Assembly: GCA_021234155.1 (NCBI GenBank)
Contig: JAJEKV010000060.1
Location: 5,354,323 to 5,418,322 of the forward strand
Direction: 5' to 3'
DNA: 64,000 nt
DNA from: Isoetes taiwanensis
Taxonomy: Eukaryota; Streptophyta; Lycopodiopsida; Isoetales; Isoetaceae
Part shown: positions 1-12,620 of the stretch, piece by piece
How positions within the stretch are numbered: position 1 is the first letter of the stretch
How the letters are laid out: each line of letters begins with the position of its first letter
Program-made: the position numbers and the translations under genes
The notes under the pieces: generated by a model
The model's database searches: none
The model's input: the letters and a program-made list of their open reading frames with translations, nothing else
What the model was told of the DNA's origin: nothing

Positions 1-2700
1 ATTTGATTCAATCCAAAAAGCTAAAAACACAAAAGAGCTTTCTAAATTGGATGATTGCTCTGCAGTGAATCTTTGCCTCTTCTATCCAAAAAGATAAAAC
101 AAAAGAATTGGTATCTTCTTCTATCCAAAAAATCGCCTCTAGATAGAAACAAAAGGATGAATATTCTGTTTCTAGCCAAAAATATAGAAAACAAAAATGA
201 AAATAATACTAGTTTTGGTGCCCGGCGTTGCCGGGCTTTACTACAATTTGACAGGGTGGTTATTTGATTGTTGGCTAGAATACATAATGGGGATTTTTGT
301 ATTTGACATGATGCTAAAAAGGAAGGAAGGTGTGAATGTGAATGTGGGTGTGGGAGGCATTATTGCATATTTTTTGTTGATTTGTTGTGTAATACCAACT
401 ATGTACATGGTGAAATGCATTATTATATAAAATAGATAGAAACATCAAGAAGACACTCCTTGCATACTTCATCCCTTGATTGAGGCCTTGATTACATACA
501 CAATAAAGAATGATGTTCTGATCATTGTGAAATATTAATGGTGAGTTTATTAGTTACTATACATACATGCAATTCCTTTTTATATTAATGATAAAGCTCT
601 CAATGTACATTGCACTTCGTATTTGATGCATTAGACTTTTCAATATAGCAAAATTGTACATATGTTGTAAATTATTATTATAATCAGCTAAGGAATAGTT
701 TGAGATGCGGCCTAGAATAGTCTTATTTGTTGAATGAATTTAGATAGGAACATCAAGTATATATCACAAACCATTCTGTTTGTTCTTCCTTAAATTTTGC
801 AATACAATATCACAAAGCATTTTTATTTTATTGCTAATATGGAGGAGAACTATTGCTTGGCATAAGTAACGTATTTGTTTGAGTAATTAGAACCAACATT
901 CTAAAGTTGTAGTCAGTCACATTCATACATATTTACAAAACCCTTTTCATGTAGTAATGGTGGACATGCACATGCATGGAGATGTAATATAATGACCCAA
1001 AAGACATCGTTAATAGAAAAAGCGTCTTCAATTTTGACATCTAGTAAGAGGTGTGGCATTGCCGGCCATAAGCACAAATATAAGTTATGTAAGGCATTTG
1101 GTTGGATTTGTTAGCTGATGCGATTTGAGAATGTACTTTTGTACACATCTATGCCTCCCTACTTTTATATTTTGTCAGGCCCAACTACAATTCTATTGTA
1201 GCCAACATGCATTAGCTAGCTTGTGTTGTGTTAAACATTAATAGAAATTATAGAAATTATCGACAATTTTCATTAATGCATGTCCTTGAAAAGTTTACAT
1301 ACATGACTAAGGTGATCCTCAAAATTGTGCAATTACACAAAAGTTAATTTAAACCTAATTACAAAGGAGGTCCTCAAAACTGTGCAATTGCACAAAACGT
1401 AATATGAACCTAAGGGTATATTTTTGTTGGATCATCATGAGGATGCATTATTTCCTCTGGACCATTTCCTCTTTTCCTCTTTTGACCATGTGCAACGTGA
1501 AATGTGAAACATGAAGCGTAATCTATGTAGCCAATAAGAATACCTGCAAAGTAGTATACTATTTCTTCTTATTATTTCTTCTTGACCATGTGCAATGTAA
1601 GTTGCTTTAGCTAACCATATGAAACATGAAGTCCAGTCCATGTAGCCCATATTTTAAAAGTGCATAATATACATATGCAAGCTCGATTTTTGCAATATAT
1701 GATACTATGGTCACCATAGCAAACCATGTCTTCATAGCTAGATCATTGAATAATAACTGCATTAGCAAATCAAACAAAAGGCTTCAAAAAGAGCAAATAA
1801 AGTATACATACTTTTACAAACATCATTTTTAGTTCATATAAATTCCTAGATCAACCCGAATCCAAAAAGGAAATTTATGCAACTCAGATTACCTGAATCA
1901 AGTGACAGGCATGCCAAGTGCAAAGCAACACATAGACCTGCAAGCTTATTTAAATTATACATTGTCATCTTCCATAAAACAAATTACGTACATTATACAA
2001 TTGTTGTTTGTTTAATGGTCTTGCATCTAGATAGATGCACCATACTTATTTTGTCTACCATATGCGTATAATATGTGTTACATGGCATGCCCACGGTGGA
2101 CTCAAACATGGTAGTTAACATGTAAAATTTCAATACTTGGCCACCATTTCTGAAGGGTAGCAAAAGTAGCGAAGGCCAAACACAAAGCATTTCTTCTCTT
2201 TCAAACTCACACCAGTTCATTAGCAACCTCCTAGTAACGGTTTTGTTTCTTGGGTGCCACATGGAAGCCCACGCATATGATAGCCGATACACTATTCTGC
2301 CCAACATCGCCCTGACCTGGAACATGAATTACAGTGTCATTGATTGCTCCTTAGTACTTGTACATGTGCTTCCTTGCATCTCAATGCATCCTTTACCATT
2401 TATTTCATTCTTGCACATTGTATACCCATTTGATGGCAGACTTGGTTTATCAGCTTATCTAAAAAATACACTATTTAGTATTACAAAAATTACCATGGAA
2501 ACTGCTAGTTCTAACATAAACAATATCTTGCTAGTTCTAACATAAACAATTTGATAAAGGTATATTACAACAGAGAGGCTACATAGAATATCGGACCCGA
2601 TTTGAAAATGGAGCAATTGCATCTTCAAAAACAATGGATCACATTGGCTGCAGCCACTTCAAATGCATCTTAGAAAGAGCATTCGATTTGCTTCAGTAGG
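1..2700. other. AT-rich intergenic DNA, no gene recognised
   Basis: Both strands were read and no domain, splice-supported exon chain or RNA gene could be recognised. Reading frames are short and low in complexity. A possible transposon terminus at 205-262 is listed separately. A duplicated stretch of about 25 bp (tgctagttctaacataaaca) lies near 2510-2550. Confidence 0.5.
205..262 (+). repeat. GC-rich terminal hairpin of a transposon-like repeat (Helitron-like)
   Basis: The sequence holds a perfect hairpin, GCCCGGC-gtt-GCCGGGC, preceded by ACTAG and followed by TTTACTACAATTTGACAGGGTGG. A diverged copy in opposite orientation is at 11739-11795. A GC-rich hairpin next to an ACTAG/CTAR-like end resembles plant Helitron termini, but no full element boundaries were found, so the class is inference. 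Confidence 0.4.
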
Positions 2701-2701
2701 G

Positions 2702-2996
2702 GTTTGAATTTCACAATTATGCTAGGTGTTTGAATTTCACAACTATGCCTCTGTTGAATACATAAGCATGGCAGGTGGCTTCTCCTAACATGAGCTGCAC
2801 CAACCTCTTGGCGTTGGCATTTTTGATAATATACAAAACAGAAGAATCAAATAGATACGTCATGGCATTTTTGGTAACAAAGATGTGTACTTCAGATTCA
2901 ATTAGATGCGCAAAGTCATGTGATGGCTATGACCATACTGTTGTTTTAACAGTCCTATATGGCTATGACCATACTGTTGTTTTAACAGTCCTACTT
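2702..2996 (+). repeat. Two short tandem duplications
   Basis: Two units of about 25 bp beginning gtttgaatttcacaa occupy 2702-2749. A 36-bp unit beginning ggctatgaccatactg occurs twice without a gap at 2925-2960 and 2961-2996. Both look like recent slippage-type duplications in non-coding DNA. Confidence 0.7.
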
Positions 2997-2999
2997 TAT

Positions 3000-4099
3000 C
3001 ATTTGCAATATTCTCTATTTGCATCATCCAGAGAATAGAATTGATGCATCACATCCCTAACATAGAAACAAAAGTTAATCCAGTTATAGCTTGCAATTAT
3101 GAAGACACCAAACTGATCCTCTACAATAGAAGTTTATCCATGTTACGTTATTGGAAGACCTTGGCAAACTGTATCATCCCAAATAAAGCAAAGGGCTTCA
3201 AAGATTCGAAGAAAGAAAATTCAATCTTTGTGTTTGCGCCATTCTTGCTGCAGGTTTTACATCAAGACATTTGTTGACATGGCTTTGGGGGCTTCCATAA
3301 GAAATGTGTTCCATTGTAGAACACATAGTGAAGCAAAGGATTATGCTCAAAAGTGCAATAGCCTAGATAAGAAAAGCTCGCAGATTCATACGCAGCATAG
3401 TTGGAAGGAAAAATGCAGCTAGTGCAAGCACAGGATGATAGCATGTAGCTATTTCAAGCGTATATATGGGCTAGACATGTCACACTTACATCCTATTAAC
3501 ACACCATTTCACATGCACAACAGTCTAAAACTATTTGCATGGCAAAAGAGAGGCCTTGTAAGCGCATTGAGTAATATGCTTAGGCAACAGTTAATCTCAA
3601 TGCCAAGATTTCATCTTTGTATTTGTGCCATCCTTCCTGCAGGCTTTTACATTAAGGAATCTTTGTTTTGGATTTGGGGGCTTTCATTAGAAATGTGCTT
3701 TTCAGTAAGATGACCCTAGAACCTTCCAGAAATACATCTTTCAAAATTGAACAGTTTCATAATAAAGCCATTAAAAAACCAAACTAACCTCCTGAACAAT
3801 GCTTTCCAGTAAGCCGGCCCTAGAACCTTCTAGAAATACAGTTAAAAAACCCACACCTTAGGTAATTATCCACCTGCAAAATGAGAAGCCATGCCCGTGA
3901 GCAATATACTGTTCCAAATGAACACCTTACACAGTCCCATGTAAAATTATGTGACCATAACAGAATATGAAAGAACTTGAAGTTTGCCTCCATACCTAGG
4001 AAATGAAAAGTGTAAATAACATATATGCATAAATGTGTACGTCGGTGAAATCACTGGGATATATCTCTTAGTTCCTAAAAGTCTGATAAACATTGATAC
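3000..4099. other. No gene recognised
   Basis: AT-rich sequence. Two related stretches near 3236-3300 and 3628-3690 share a tgccatcctt(c)ctgcagg(t/c)ttttacat core, suggesting a small duplicated repeat. No coding similarity is recognised. Confidence 0.4.
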
Positions 4100-4236
4100 C
4101 CTAGACCTAAGGATGTACTTATCAGAACTTGCAATAGCCATTGTGAGAGTACAGGAACTAACGATAGCTGGACATCACCTCCAAAAGCAGCAAAGATATA
4201 TCCGATTCCCATAGCAGCAAGAGTTCGATAAAAGAA
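4100..4236 (-). other. Possible isolated exon of a membrane protein
   Basis: On the minus strand a 137-bp open segment sits between an acceptor-like site (ctctatag) and a donor-like site (GG|GTATC). It reads as a hydrophobic peptide that includes AAMGIGYIFAAFGG and QWLLQVLISTSLGLG, resembling a transmembrane helix pair. No neighbouring exon could be joined with confidence and the family is not recognised. It may be a gene remnant or chance. Confidence 0.2.
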
Positions 4237-4239
4237 CTA

Positions 4240-6555
4240 TAGAGCAGAAAGAGTTTTATCGATCAAGACTTGACAAAGATTCAAAGCATGCAAGCAAGTG
4301 GAAGATGAAGAAAACCATAAAAAAAGTTGATTCATATTGTGGCATGATATTTAAAAAGACTTTTCTAAATCTGAAAGTGCTTTGTTCAAAAGTCTACCTG
4401 GAACTCAGTTATTGTTAAGATGCCATGTAATTGGACCTAACTCAGTCAATAATATAGACAGAAATGAGCCTCCTTTGCTGTATCAACCTCGATCCTTGCA
4501 TACATACTTTATATTAACATATGTACACCCATATGACCATGCGACCCTCATAATATATTGCATTAGGAATAAACAGACAAAGATGTGTAAAAATGATAAA
4601 CTTACCAAAGGCAGCAAGTTCCAAAAGGTGCTTGATCTGAAGCTTGCTAAACTGAACAAATATACTTGGAAATGTGAGAGCAGAAAATAGTACCCTACAA
4701 AATATCATGGAGAAACATAAGCTTTAGCACATTATAGAATAATATCAATACAACACATTAACAAAGAACCATTCATAATATATGATAGAGGAAAACTGTA
4801 AAAGATGACCGATATAGAGAAGAAAAATCTGCAAGAAAAACGAACCTGCTTAGCTGGAAAAAGGGAGCTTTAAAAGGTCTGATCCAGCAGCTGACTGGGT
4901 GAGCATGCAATCCATTACTGCATGCGTGTGCTCATCTTGAATATAACTGAACAACATAGATACTAACATAGGTGGATTGCTTGAACTTCCAGTGCAATCG
5001 AATCGATTCAATTAAGAGCCGACATAAACTTAGGTTGTATTCTATTTCATATCACCAAAGTATGAAGCCGGAATAAGAACCCTTCCCAAGCGAAAATTGT
5101 CTGATGTTATTGAGACGAAGAAAATCAACCTTAGCGGAACGTGGCAGCGACTATATGAAGGAACATTAGCATTCCCACCCTAAATTTACATTTGGACAAT
5201 CAGGGACTTGCCTTAGGTCCGAATGCCACTTTACCTGGTCCCATCTGCAAATAAAGCACTTAATGCCATTATTATAAGCATGCATCCCTGTATGAACAGA
5301 GCACATGAAACATGGAACACTTAAAAACCATCTAAGGAAAAGTTGTGCAGGAATATTTGAAGTATAAGGTCTCTGCAATAAACAGGGCGTAAATGTTGGG
5401 GAATGCAATTGCTAAGGCCCCAGCGGACATATTGACATCTCAGCAATTTATTTAGTAGCCTCATAGGGCGCAAGCACTTTTTTTTAAGAAAATACCTAAA
5501 GTTTTGATGATTGCAACCATAAGCAAATCAATGTTGAAAATCATTTCCAAAAAAGGAACTACTTTGTGTTGCTGATATTTGGGGCTGGCATATGCAGCTC
5601 AAGATAGATTATGTTGCTATAATCATATTAGTGAATCAGCATAATAGGTCTGTGCATTATCATATCAAATTTCTTGCTTTGATTATGCATGATGGAATTG
5701 CAGGCATGTGATCCTTGCAGTAGCATACCAATCAATAAAAAATGAAGGATAGGCCATACCTTCGACATCCATTGCCACTTGCTTAAAGAAATAAGTTCTC
5801 TTTATCTGCATTCGGTTAGAGGTAAACTAAAATGCAAATCATAGCAAAATGCTCAGGCATGAGAAGCACAAAATAAGACCTACCACAACAGAAGAAAGCA
5901 TAGTTCAACATCTAAAAAAAATGCACGATAGTCTTCTAACTGCATGATGAATAAAGGATGTTCAACATAAATCAATGTTGATAGAAACACAGGGCATAAC
6001 GAATAGAAGTCACGGGCTTTCTGACTTACATCATATTCAGATAGTAGGTGCTTTATGCACTCATGACATCTTGATCGTTGTGCATTTTTTATTGCAGTTC
6101 AAAGTTTATACTAAAGGTCTATCATGAATAACAAAGGCTGGATAAACAAAAAACTCAAAGATTCAGATCATATCATAACTTTTATAATCCCAAGATCGAC
6201 ATTCAAAAAATAGATGCAACTTCAGCATAGAGATGTGACATGCAAACAATACTTTATAATTGAGCTTAAGCTGCATAAACCAGGTTATTGAAAAACCAGA
6301 CATTAATAAACAAATCAAATAGCATGGCCTATGTGAAAGCTGGTTATTTCTGAGCAAGAAACATTTAAGAAGATCAGACGTAAGAGGCTTGTGTACAATC
6401 GTGCCTAAATGTGAGATATATGGATTCAGAAGGACAGGCCGTAAATGAATTATTAGACTGTTGTAGACTGCTTCAGTCTATGTAGCAAAGGAGATCCATG
6501 TGTAAGTTGAACAAAAAGAAATTAGGTTGACAAAGAATTCCCGCACCTTTAGCTC
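4240..6555. other. No gene recognised
   Basis: AT-rich DNA with scattered GT/AG-like sites on the minus strand (for example around 4860-4940 and 5760-5830) that could belong to a decayed gene, but no exon chain with a recognisable product could be built. Confidence 0.35.
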
Positions 6556-6560
6556 TGTCT

Positions 6561-6645
6561 CCATTTTAGTAACTCTACTGATAACCCATCTGAATCACAT
6601 GCTTTACCATTCGACATATGATGCAATGCAGATTTGAGGATATAC
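6561..6645 (-). pseudogene. LINE reverse-transcriptase remnant
   Basis: A short minus-strand frame reads HHMSNGKACDSDGLSVELLKW. This matches the NGKA.D..G...ELLKWGG block just upstream of the palm domain in the LINEs of this window: at 14475-14525 (MKNGKSADLQGICVELLKWG) and about 52720-52795 (ANGKAADLDG). Nothing else of the enzyme is readable around it, so this is a small, old fragment. Confidence 0.5.
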
Positions 6646-6649
6646 AACC

Positions 6650-8110
6650 ATCGTCATAGCCAAGTATTGAAGCTCCAAAAATTCCATACACCACAAAAGG
6701 AGTTCCTGTGATTGCCATTGAGAGAAGGCTTGAAATCACTAACCTGCAGTCATGGAGGAACGACGGATGAGACTGCAAAAACGAAATAACATGAGTGCCA
6801 AACCCCCCAAAAACCCCTGCTCGAAATCATACCCAAAGTTGGCCGTCTCTGCAGTGCATCTCCGTGCCATATCCGGCCAGAATGCTTGATCTATAACTGC
6901 ATATCTGTGGCAATCATGCAGAGGATAGGCCAAGATAAAGAAAGTCACGAAAACTGGGGATGGATAACCCAAAACCACGAAATCCCAAAATACCAAATCA
7001 CCAAGTAATAATAGAACAAATTAATGTTCTGTGATTTTTAGATAATCGGATTCTTTTCCCGGCAACTAAAGTCCTTAAAATCTTAGGAAATCAGTCTAAG
7101 AAAAAATTCCAAAAAGTTTTTGGCCACACCGGAAAATCCCAAATTAAAAGGGTTGATAGTACTAGTAGACGCGTACCCAGTGTTGTCACGCTAATACCTT
7201 GGCTTGTGTTTTTACTTGGCTTTTAACGTCTATGTGTGCAACTTTTGACAACACCACAGGTTGATGCTTGCAGGAGTGGACATGACTTTTGTTGATTACC
7301 AAGATGTGTGCCTTGCATGATATATCAAGAAATCTTGACACATAGAATCACATGTTCTTTGCATCTTTCACTAGGAGAATATATGAAATAATATTCTTTG
7401 GAAACAAATATCTACTATTGTTGGAGATGTTATGTGTAGATGCTCTGTATCTTATTCATGTTCGTTATGTAAGTCATGGTGTAGGCAGAATAAGCATACA
7501 AGAAGACCTAAGAGTCAAGTAGCTAAGTCGTATAGAACCCTCACTGCAAGTCTTCAAGGAGGTCAACTCATGCACATTAGATTATTGATGCAAGAAAACA
7601 TTGCACAATTGATCAGGCCAACGACAAAGCATTATTTGTTCTTAATCTGCTCATAGATTGTCTTCTTAACAAAATTGTCAGATGTGTTAACAATTTATGA
7701 GCAGGTTGAGAGTGATGGTCCATGGACGTGGTTTCAACTACAGATTAAAAAGCTATGGCATTAATAACATGTAGAATATTATTATGCATTACTTGCAGGT
7801 GCTATTCTTTTGGTTGTCTCATGTCCTGCTCCTCCAACATGTTTATCCCATAGATTTGGTTCCTTCATGTGCTTCACAGTTGAGGTGCTGCGCCAGATTC
7901 ATATGATTTTATTCCATACAATAGTTTTAACGGGCCTAGATTTGGAGCAAGAAAGCAAGTGGGTGCAGAATCAAGTGAAGGAGGGACGGGCAAAGGGGCA
8001 GTTTGGATGCTGATAATCAGTGAAAGTGGAAGAATGTATTTCCTCCATATAGGCAAAATGCAGCCCAGGACAGAGAAAAGGCAACACCTGAAGTCTCTGC
8101 CACTGTATGC
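6650..8110. other. No gene recognised
   Basis: No recognisable coding, RNA or structured repeat feature was found. Confidence 0.35.
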
Positions 8111-8112
8111 AT

Positions 8113-8510
8113 CGAGAGCTGTCGGATAGGCATATTTGCCCTATATTCCTTGATCTGGACCGTACATAGCGATCCTCGTTTGTGGGGTATGCATGTACAA
8201 GTTTTTGTATACTGTATATAGAGTTTTGCAAAATACTATAAGGTTTAAGGGAATGTACTTAATGGTGTTAATTTTGTACATGTATTGTAAGTTTTTAGGG
8301 GCTCTCGCTGCCCTACGTAACCCCCCGTGTGAATATGCACCCAAACCAAAGGGGGTTTTAGGGGGATGTTAATTTAAATGTATTGGATGTAATGGTTTGT
8401 GTTAATTAATGTTGATTGTAGTGATGTGTTGGTTGTTATTATGCTATATATTACTAAAAAAATTTTGGGCCCTTTGGGCCCTAATAAAGGCCTTTGGGCA
8501 TTAAGGATGG
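8113..8510 (+). repeat. Truncated copy of the fold-back element at 62220-62871
   Basis: This stretch is highly similar, in reverse complement, to the central region and one arm of the fold-back element at 62220-62871. Shared landmarks are GAGAGCTGTCGGAT, GATCTGGACCGTACATA, CGTAACCCCCCGTGTGAAT and the terminal TTAAGGATGG. The opposite arm is missing on the left side. It is a non-autonomous DNA-transposon-like repeat, not a gene. Confidence 0.8.
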
Positions 8511-8514
8511 CATA

Positions 8515-9480
8515 ACTTCACGTACCAACTTTAACACTTATGCATGTAATACCACGAGAAACACTTGTAATCTAATTACACCACAAACTCTCTGCATTTT
8601 ATAGTGAGGATGAACAACCCAAAATTGACCAAATGCAGCAAATTTATTTACCATTTATGTTCTACTTGAAATAAAATTGAATCAAATAAAAGCTTTTGAC
8701 ATTGATATGCTCTACAATAATGTTTTATTCACAAACCATTGCATGAACATCAACGTTATCTGCAGTAACAATTGGTGAGGTTCATAAAGAACCAGTAATA
8801 CTTTCTCACGGGTTGCCTGGCTTTGGTTTAACAAGTGAAGAGAATCAACCCGGTTTGGTGATGTGGAGTAGGTCTCCAGAGCGGTCGATGAAGCAAGATC
8901 AAGGGTAGAGGTTTTGAAGCAAGCTTGCTCATTGGCGTTCCACATATTGTTACTTCATTTCTGACTATTCCTCTTTCACAATGAAACTATTGTTTAACAA
9001 TCCATGTGATTTTGGATGGTCCATCTCTAGCTTAAAGATAATGCATGATTCACTTTACGGGTTCGATTAAAGTTCCAAACCTACAATATAAATGCATTCT
9101 TGTGGCCTTTGTTTGACTAATGCATAATTCAAAAGGGCGTGGAATAATCCGCATGTTGTTGTGTGCACAAGAATCCGTTTGTTGATTGAAGCTAAATGTT
9201 GGCCGCTATGAACAATCCGACGGCCGGGGAATATCCAAGAGTTGAAAGCAAGCAGAGGGCCTAAACTCTAAACTCTTTTTGAATCTGCGGCAAATCTTAG
9301 AATAGCTAAAGGGAAGGAGACAAAGGCGAAGTTTTGCAAACACTACATTGTAGAACCGGAAAACAATACCTTGTAAAAAAAAACCGTTATGCTAAGCGAA
9401 GAAACATTAAAAACAAATACCTTTGTAAGTGTGAGCAAAAATCCACATCGTGGTAGCAAAAATCCACTCCGGCAACAAGA
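8515..9480. other. No gene recognised
   Basis: No coding or RNA feature could be supported here. Confidence 0.35.
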
Positions 9481-9486
9481 ATCCAA

Positions 9487-9626
9487 GAGGGCAAGTACAC
9501 AGGCGCATGCACACATGCACACACACACATGAACTTGCACTTGCACATGCACAGTACACATGCACATGCACATGCATACACATGCGCAGTGTTCATGCAC
9601 AAAGACATGCAGAGAAAGACAACAAC
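9487..9626 (+). repeat. CA/TGCACA-rich microsatellite
   Basis: A run of about 140 bp is made almost entirely of CA and TGCACA/TGCACATG steps. The Cys/Val-rich and His/Thr-rich reading frames across it result from the simple repeat and are not genes. Confidence 0.8.
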
Positions 9627-9667
9627 CCTCGGATTGTTCCAACCAACGAAAATCAACGGCCCATAAA

Positions 9668-9783
9668 GGGTGCACTCTAGAAATACTATTTAGTACACCT
9701 CAACGAATACAACAATGAAATCATAGAAAAACCATGTGAAAAAACGTATAAAAATCTAAAAGTAACCCCCTGTTATTATGCTA
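9668..9783 (-). repeat. Repeat copy related to 60236-60347
   Basis: The reverse complement runs from taacagggggttactttt to ttctagagtgc and aligns along about 115 bp with 60236-60347 in direct orientation. Homology stops abruptly at both ends in both copies, as expected for a short transposon or a conserved transposon end. Confidence 0.6.
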
Positions 9784-10124
9784 GATATTTATATGAGTTA
9801 GGTCATGTAGATATATCTTGTGTAACTCTATTTCATTCTTAGATTACTTACTTGGTATCCACTGCATTCCTTGAATCCTAAGTCTTTTGTGTTATGTATC
9901 GGGATATTGCGGTTCAACTCCCTACCGATAGCCATGGCCATGGCCATGGTAAAAATGTAGGAATAAAAAAATTACATGGCCAAAATTGCCAAGAACATAC
10001 CGCAGCAACTAGGATGACATTTAAGTTCGCCATAGTCGCCGGTTCCATGAGTTTTTTGAGGAGCTTTCTATACTTTTAGACATAATAACTGGATCCCCAG
10101 TCTCATGGAACACAAAAAAGGATT

Positions 10125-10236
10125 CAAATTTCTTTGTTGTGGTGTGTGCTTTTTATGCTTTTATTTGTGCTTTTTTATTTTTTATTTTAACAAAAAACAC
10201 AACATCTCCCATAACGCACCACAACAAAGAAATTTG
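10125..10236. repeat. Inverted repeat with 20-bp arms
   Basis: CAAATTTCTTTGTTGTGGTG at 10125-10144 is the exact reverse complement of 10217-10236, separated by a T-rich spacer of about 70 bp. It could form a hairpin. The right arm overlaps the first unit of the 178-bp tandem repeat. Confidence 0.75.
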
Positions 10237-10553
10237 AACTTTTATAATCACGCTCTTATAAACTATGCAACATAGACGTCTTTTGAGAAATAAGTATATT
10301 TGCAGGTTCAGACATCAAAATGATGGAGAGGATTTGCTTAAAGCATTAGATTCATTCATAATAGTTTTGCCACATCACAACATCTCCCATAACGCACCAC
10401 AACAAAGAAATTTGAATTTTTATAATCAGTGCTCTTACAAACTATGCAACGTAGACGTCTTTTGAGAAATAAGTCTATGGTTGCAGGTTTAGACATCAAA
10501 ATGATGGAGAGGATTTCTTAAAGCATTATATTCATTTATAATAGTTTTGCCAC
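10198..10553 (+). repeat. Tandem duplication of a 178-bp unit
   Basis: Two adjacent units start with cacaacatctcccataacgc at 10198 and 10376. They share agacgtcttttgagaaataag, gacatcaaaatgatggagag and atagttttgccacatca, with a few substitutions and small indels. No coding content is recognised. Confidence 0.85.
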
Positions 10554-10559
10554 ATCATT

Positions 10560-11735
10560 GTTTATGTTTTGCCACATCATCTGCTTATAGGTCCACCATG
10601 TCATCTGCACCAATAGTACAGAACACTATTTGAATCCTTGCATGAAAGAAATCATCTAAAAATGTTCACTTGGAACATAAGACGACAAAATATGCATATT
10701 TGTACTATCAATTATAGTGTCAAAAACAAAGAGGTGCAACTTAGCTTTCTTTTGACAATTAGTTTTTAACTCTCACCATAGTTGACGTAACAAGTTGGAA
10801 GCAATACAAGGATGGGCTACAAACTTAATATGCTCCTTTATTTCTATTTAAAGATAGCATCTAGTAATTATGTCATTGAATTTCAAGGTTTTGAGAATTT
10901 TTGGAATATGAACAAATCATTGTTTGATATCTAAAGTTGCTTCTAGGCAGGATACAACACAAATTTTTGTTGGATTATGCAGAATGAATAGAGAAGGGAA
11001 GTTCGAGACAGAATTATTCCTTTAACTACATGCCTCCCGTGTATAGAGGACTTTGTGCAAGCATGTGTGAGCATTCTATACGAGCATCTCTCCCGCCTTC
11101 ACAAATGCAGCTATCTCCCCAAATAATCAATACAAGTATAGACAACAACCATTCCACTATAAAGGCTTTATATAGGAATACAAGCTATTTATTTTGTAAC
11201 AATTAAGCATTGTTTTCATTAAACCAGTAGCAGAACAAATTGTATCCAATATAATATCAAGACTTGGACGTGGAAAGTGGGGATATATTTCACAATTACA
11301 AGTAATTCTACTCATGAAATAATAGAGTTCAATCATTCTAACTTCTCATGTTAGATATTGATGTTTCAAACTCATAGTTCCATGGATCACCAAGTAGATC
11401 AACAAAAAAGCTACTTCACGTGCACCATTATTCAACGACAAGACAATTGGGTTTACTTTAGTTTTCATACAATTTTCATTTCCTCCTACAAAATACCATC
11501 AAAGATGAGCATACACAACTCAAATAAATAACTATTTTTTTTTCACATTGCCACACTAAAATCTACCAACGCCTCACCATAAAATCATTTGCGTAAAAGT
11601 ATCATATAAATGAAGACGTCGTCATATCAAATTCATGTTTTCTTGCACAATGGTTTTCTATATATTTCCAATGAATCTTAAAAAAGTTATTCTTACCCCT
11701 CCAGGCCACATTGTCTTTTTTAGCCAATAATGAAA
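10560..11735. other. No gene recognised
   Basis: AT-rich sequence without recognisable coding or structural features. Confidence 0.35.
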
Positions 11736-11738
11736 TAA

Positions 11739-11795
11739 CCATCTCTTCAAATTGTTACTAAGCCCGGCAATGCCAGACACCATAATTAGTCAAGT
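11739..11795 (-). repeat. Second copy of the GC-hairpin terminus seen at 205-262
   Basis: In reverse complement this reads GGTGTCTGGCATTGCCGGGCTTAGTAACAATTTGAAGAGATGG (split: GGTGTCTGGCATTGCC, then GGGCTTAGTAACAATTTG), which aligns with 205-262. The hairpin has diverged on one side. It lies just upstream of a segment duplicated at 22.7-24.7 kb. Confidence 0.45.
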
Positions 11796-11804
11796 TTAGA
11801 TTGT

Positions 11805-12600
11805 TAAAGATATAAATGGGACACAAATTGGCATACAACAATATTTTAAGGCACCTTTGCAATCTTAAAAACATACTTGAATTGATTGTTTGATTTTCAT
11901 CGATAATCATCCTCTCACCACGTCCTAGATTTTATAGATAAAAAGGACGATGTGTCTTGTTCATATTAGGACATAAATTGATTGGAAAGAGAGTCTTTGC
12001 ATTTGAATATTCTTGGTAGTGGTGCATGTGTTGTTTTGAGTTCTTGGAATCCTTGTGGATGCTCGTTTAATCTCCTAAAAGATGTAGTTTTCCACGGTTA
12101 TGCATGTTTCAACCAAAGGGAAATTTTTAACTATTTCTTTAGTAGTGGTGCCCTACTAGGCCATGCTGACTTTCCTCACATTCTTAATGATGCTACTCGC
12201 TTTTCAATCTGTTACAATAATTTTCACACTTTAAGAGGTCATATTTATTCTAAGAACTCTAGTATGTACTTGTATTGAACATAAATTTTGTGATGGCTTA
12301 TCTTACATTGAAGGACAAAATATCCATTTACACTCTTTGACATGCACGTTCTTTCATAGAGCCTTAATGTTGTGTAAAGATGGAGACCTTGAGTTATCAC
12401 TAATCTATGCTTCAAATAGACATGAATCTTCCATGTCAAGCCATGTTTCTTCACAAAATGTATCCACGTAATTCGTGATCCTAGTTTAAATAAGAAGACC
12501 CATTTCTCACCATCGCAATCTTCTAAAGTGAGATGTTTATTCAGACTTAAATGTTCCGTTGAAAAGACTCTGTTTATGGTCAAAAACTCGGTTTTGTTCT
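11805..12600. repeat. Segmental duplication of 22743-24740 (B3 gene 3' region)
   Basis: Two blocks align with the right-hand locus. 11805-11846 matches 22743-22780 (ataaatgggacacaaattg), and 11866-12600 matches about 23876-24740, including the B3 exon. The right-hand copy has about 1.09 kb between the blocks where this copy has about 20 bp, so one copy gained an insertion or the other lost DNA. Confidence 0.75.
12415..12583 (-). pseudogene. B3-domain gene fragment (duplicated last exon)
   Basis: This is a partial copy of the last exon of the B3 gene at 24507-25873. It shares INRVF.TEHLSLN, LTLEDCDGEKWVF and FKLGSRITWI with that exon, which is the second half of a plant B3 DNA-binding domain. 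The acceptor AG present in the parent is lost (the sequence reads TTTTTGACC instead of TTGCAGACC), and the frame shifts after the VKKH block, so the end of the domain is scrambled. No other exons are nearby. It is almost certainly non-functional. Confidence 0.75.
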
Positions 12601-12620
12601 TCCTACAAGTAAATCAATAT

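Noticed and set aside
6739-6996. Minus-strand membrane protein gene
   Set aside because: The hydrophobic frame has no recognisable family, and the adjacent frame carries a LINE RT block. No exon chain could be built.
9343-9680. Cys/Val-rich or His/Thr-rich protein ORFs on both strands
   Set aside because: They are translations of the CA/TGCACA microsatellite.
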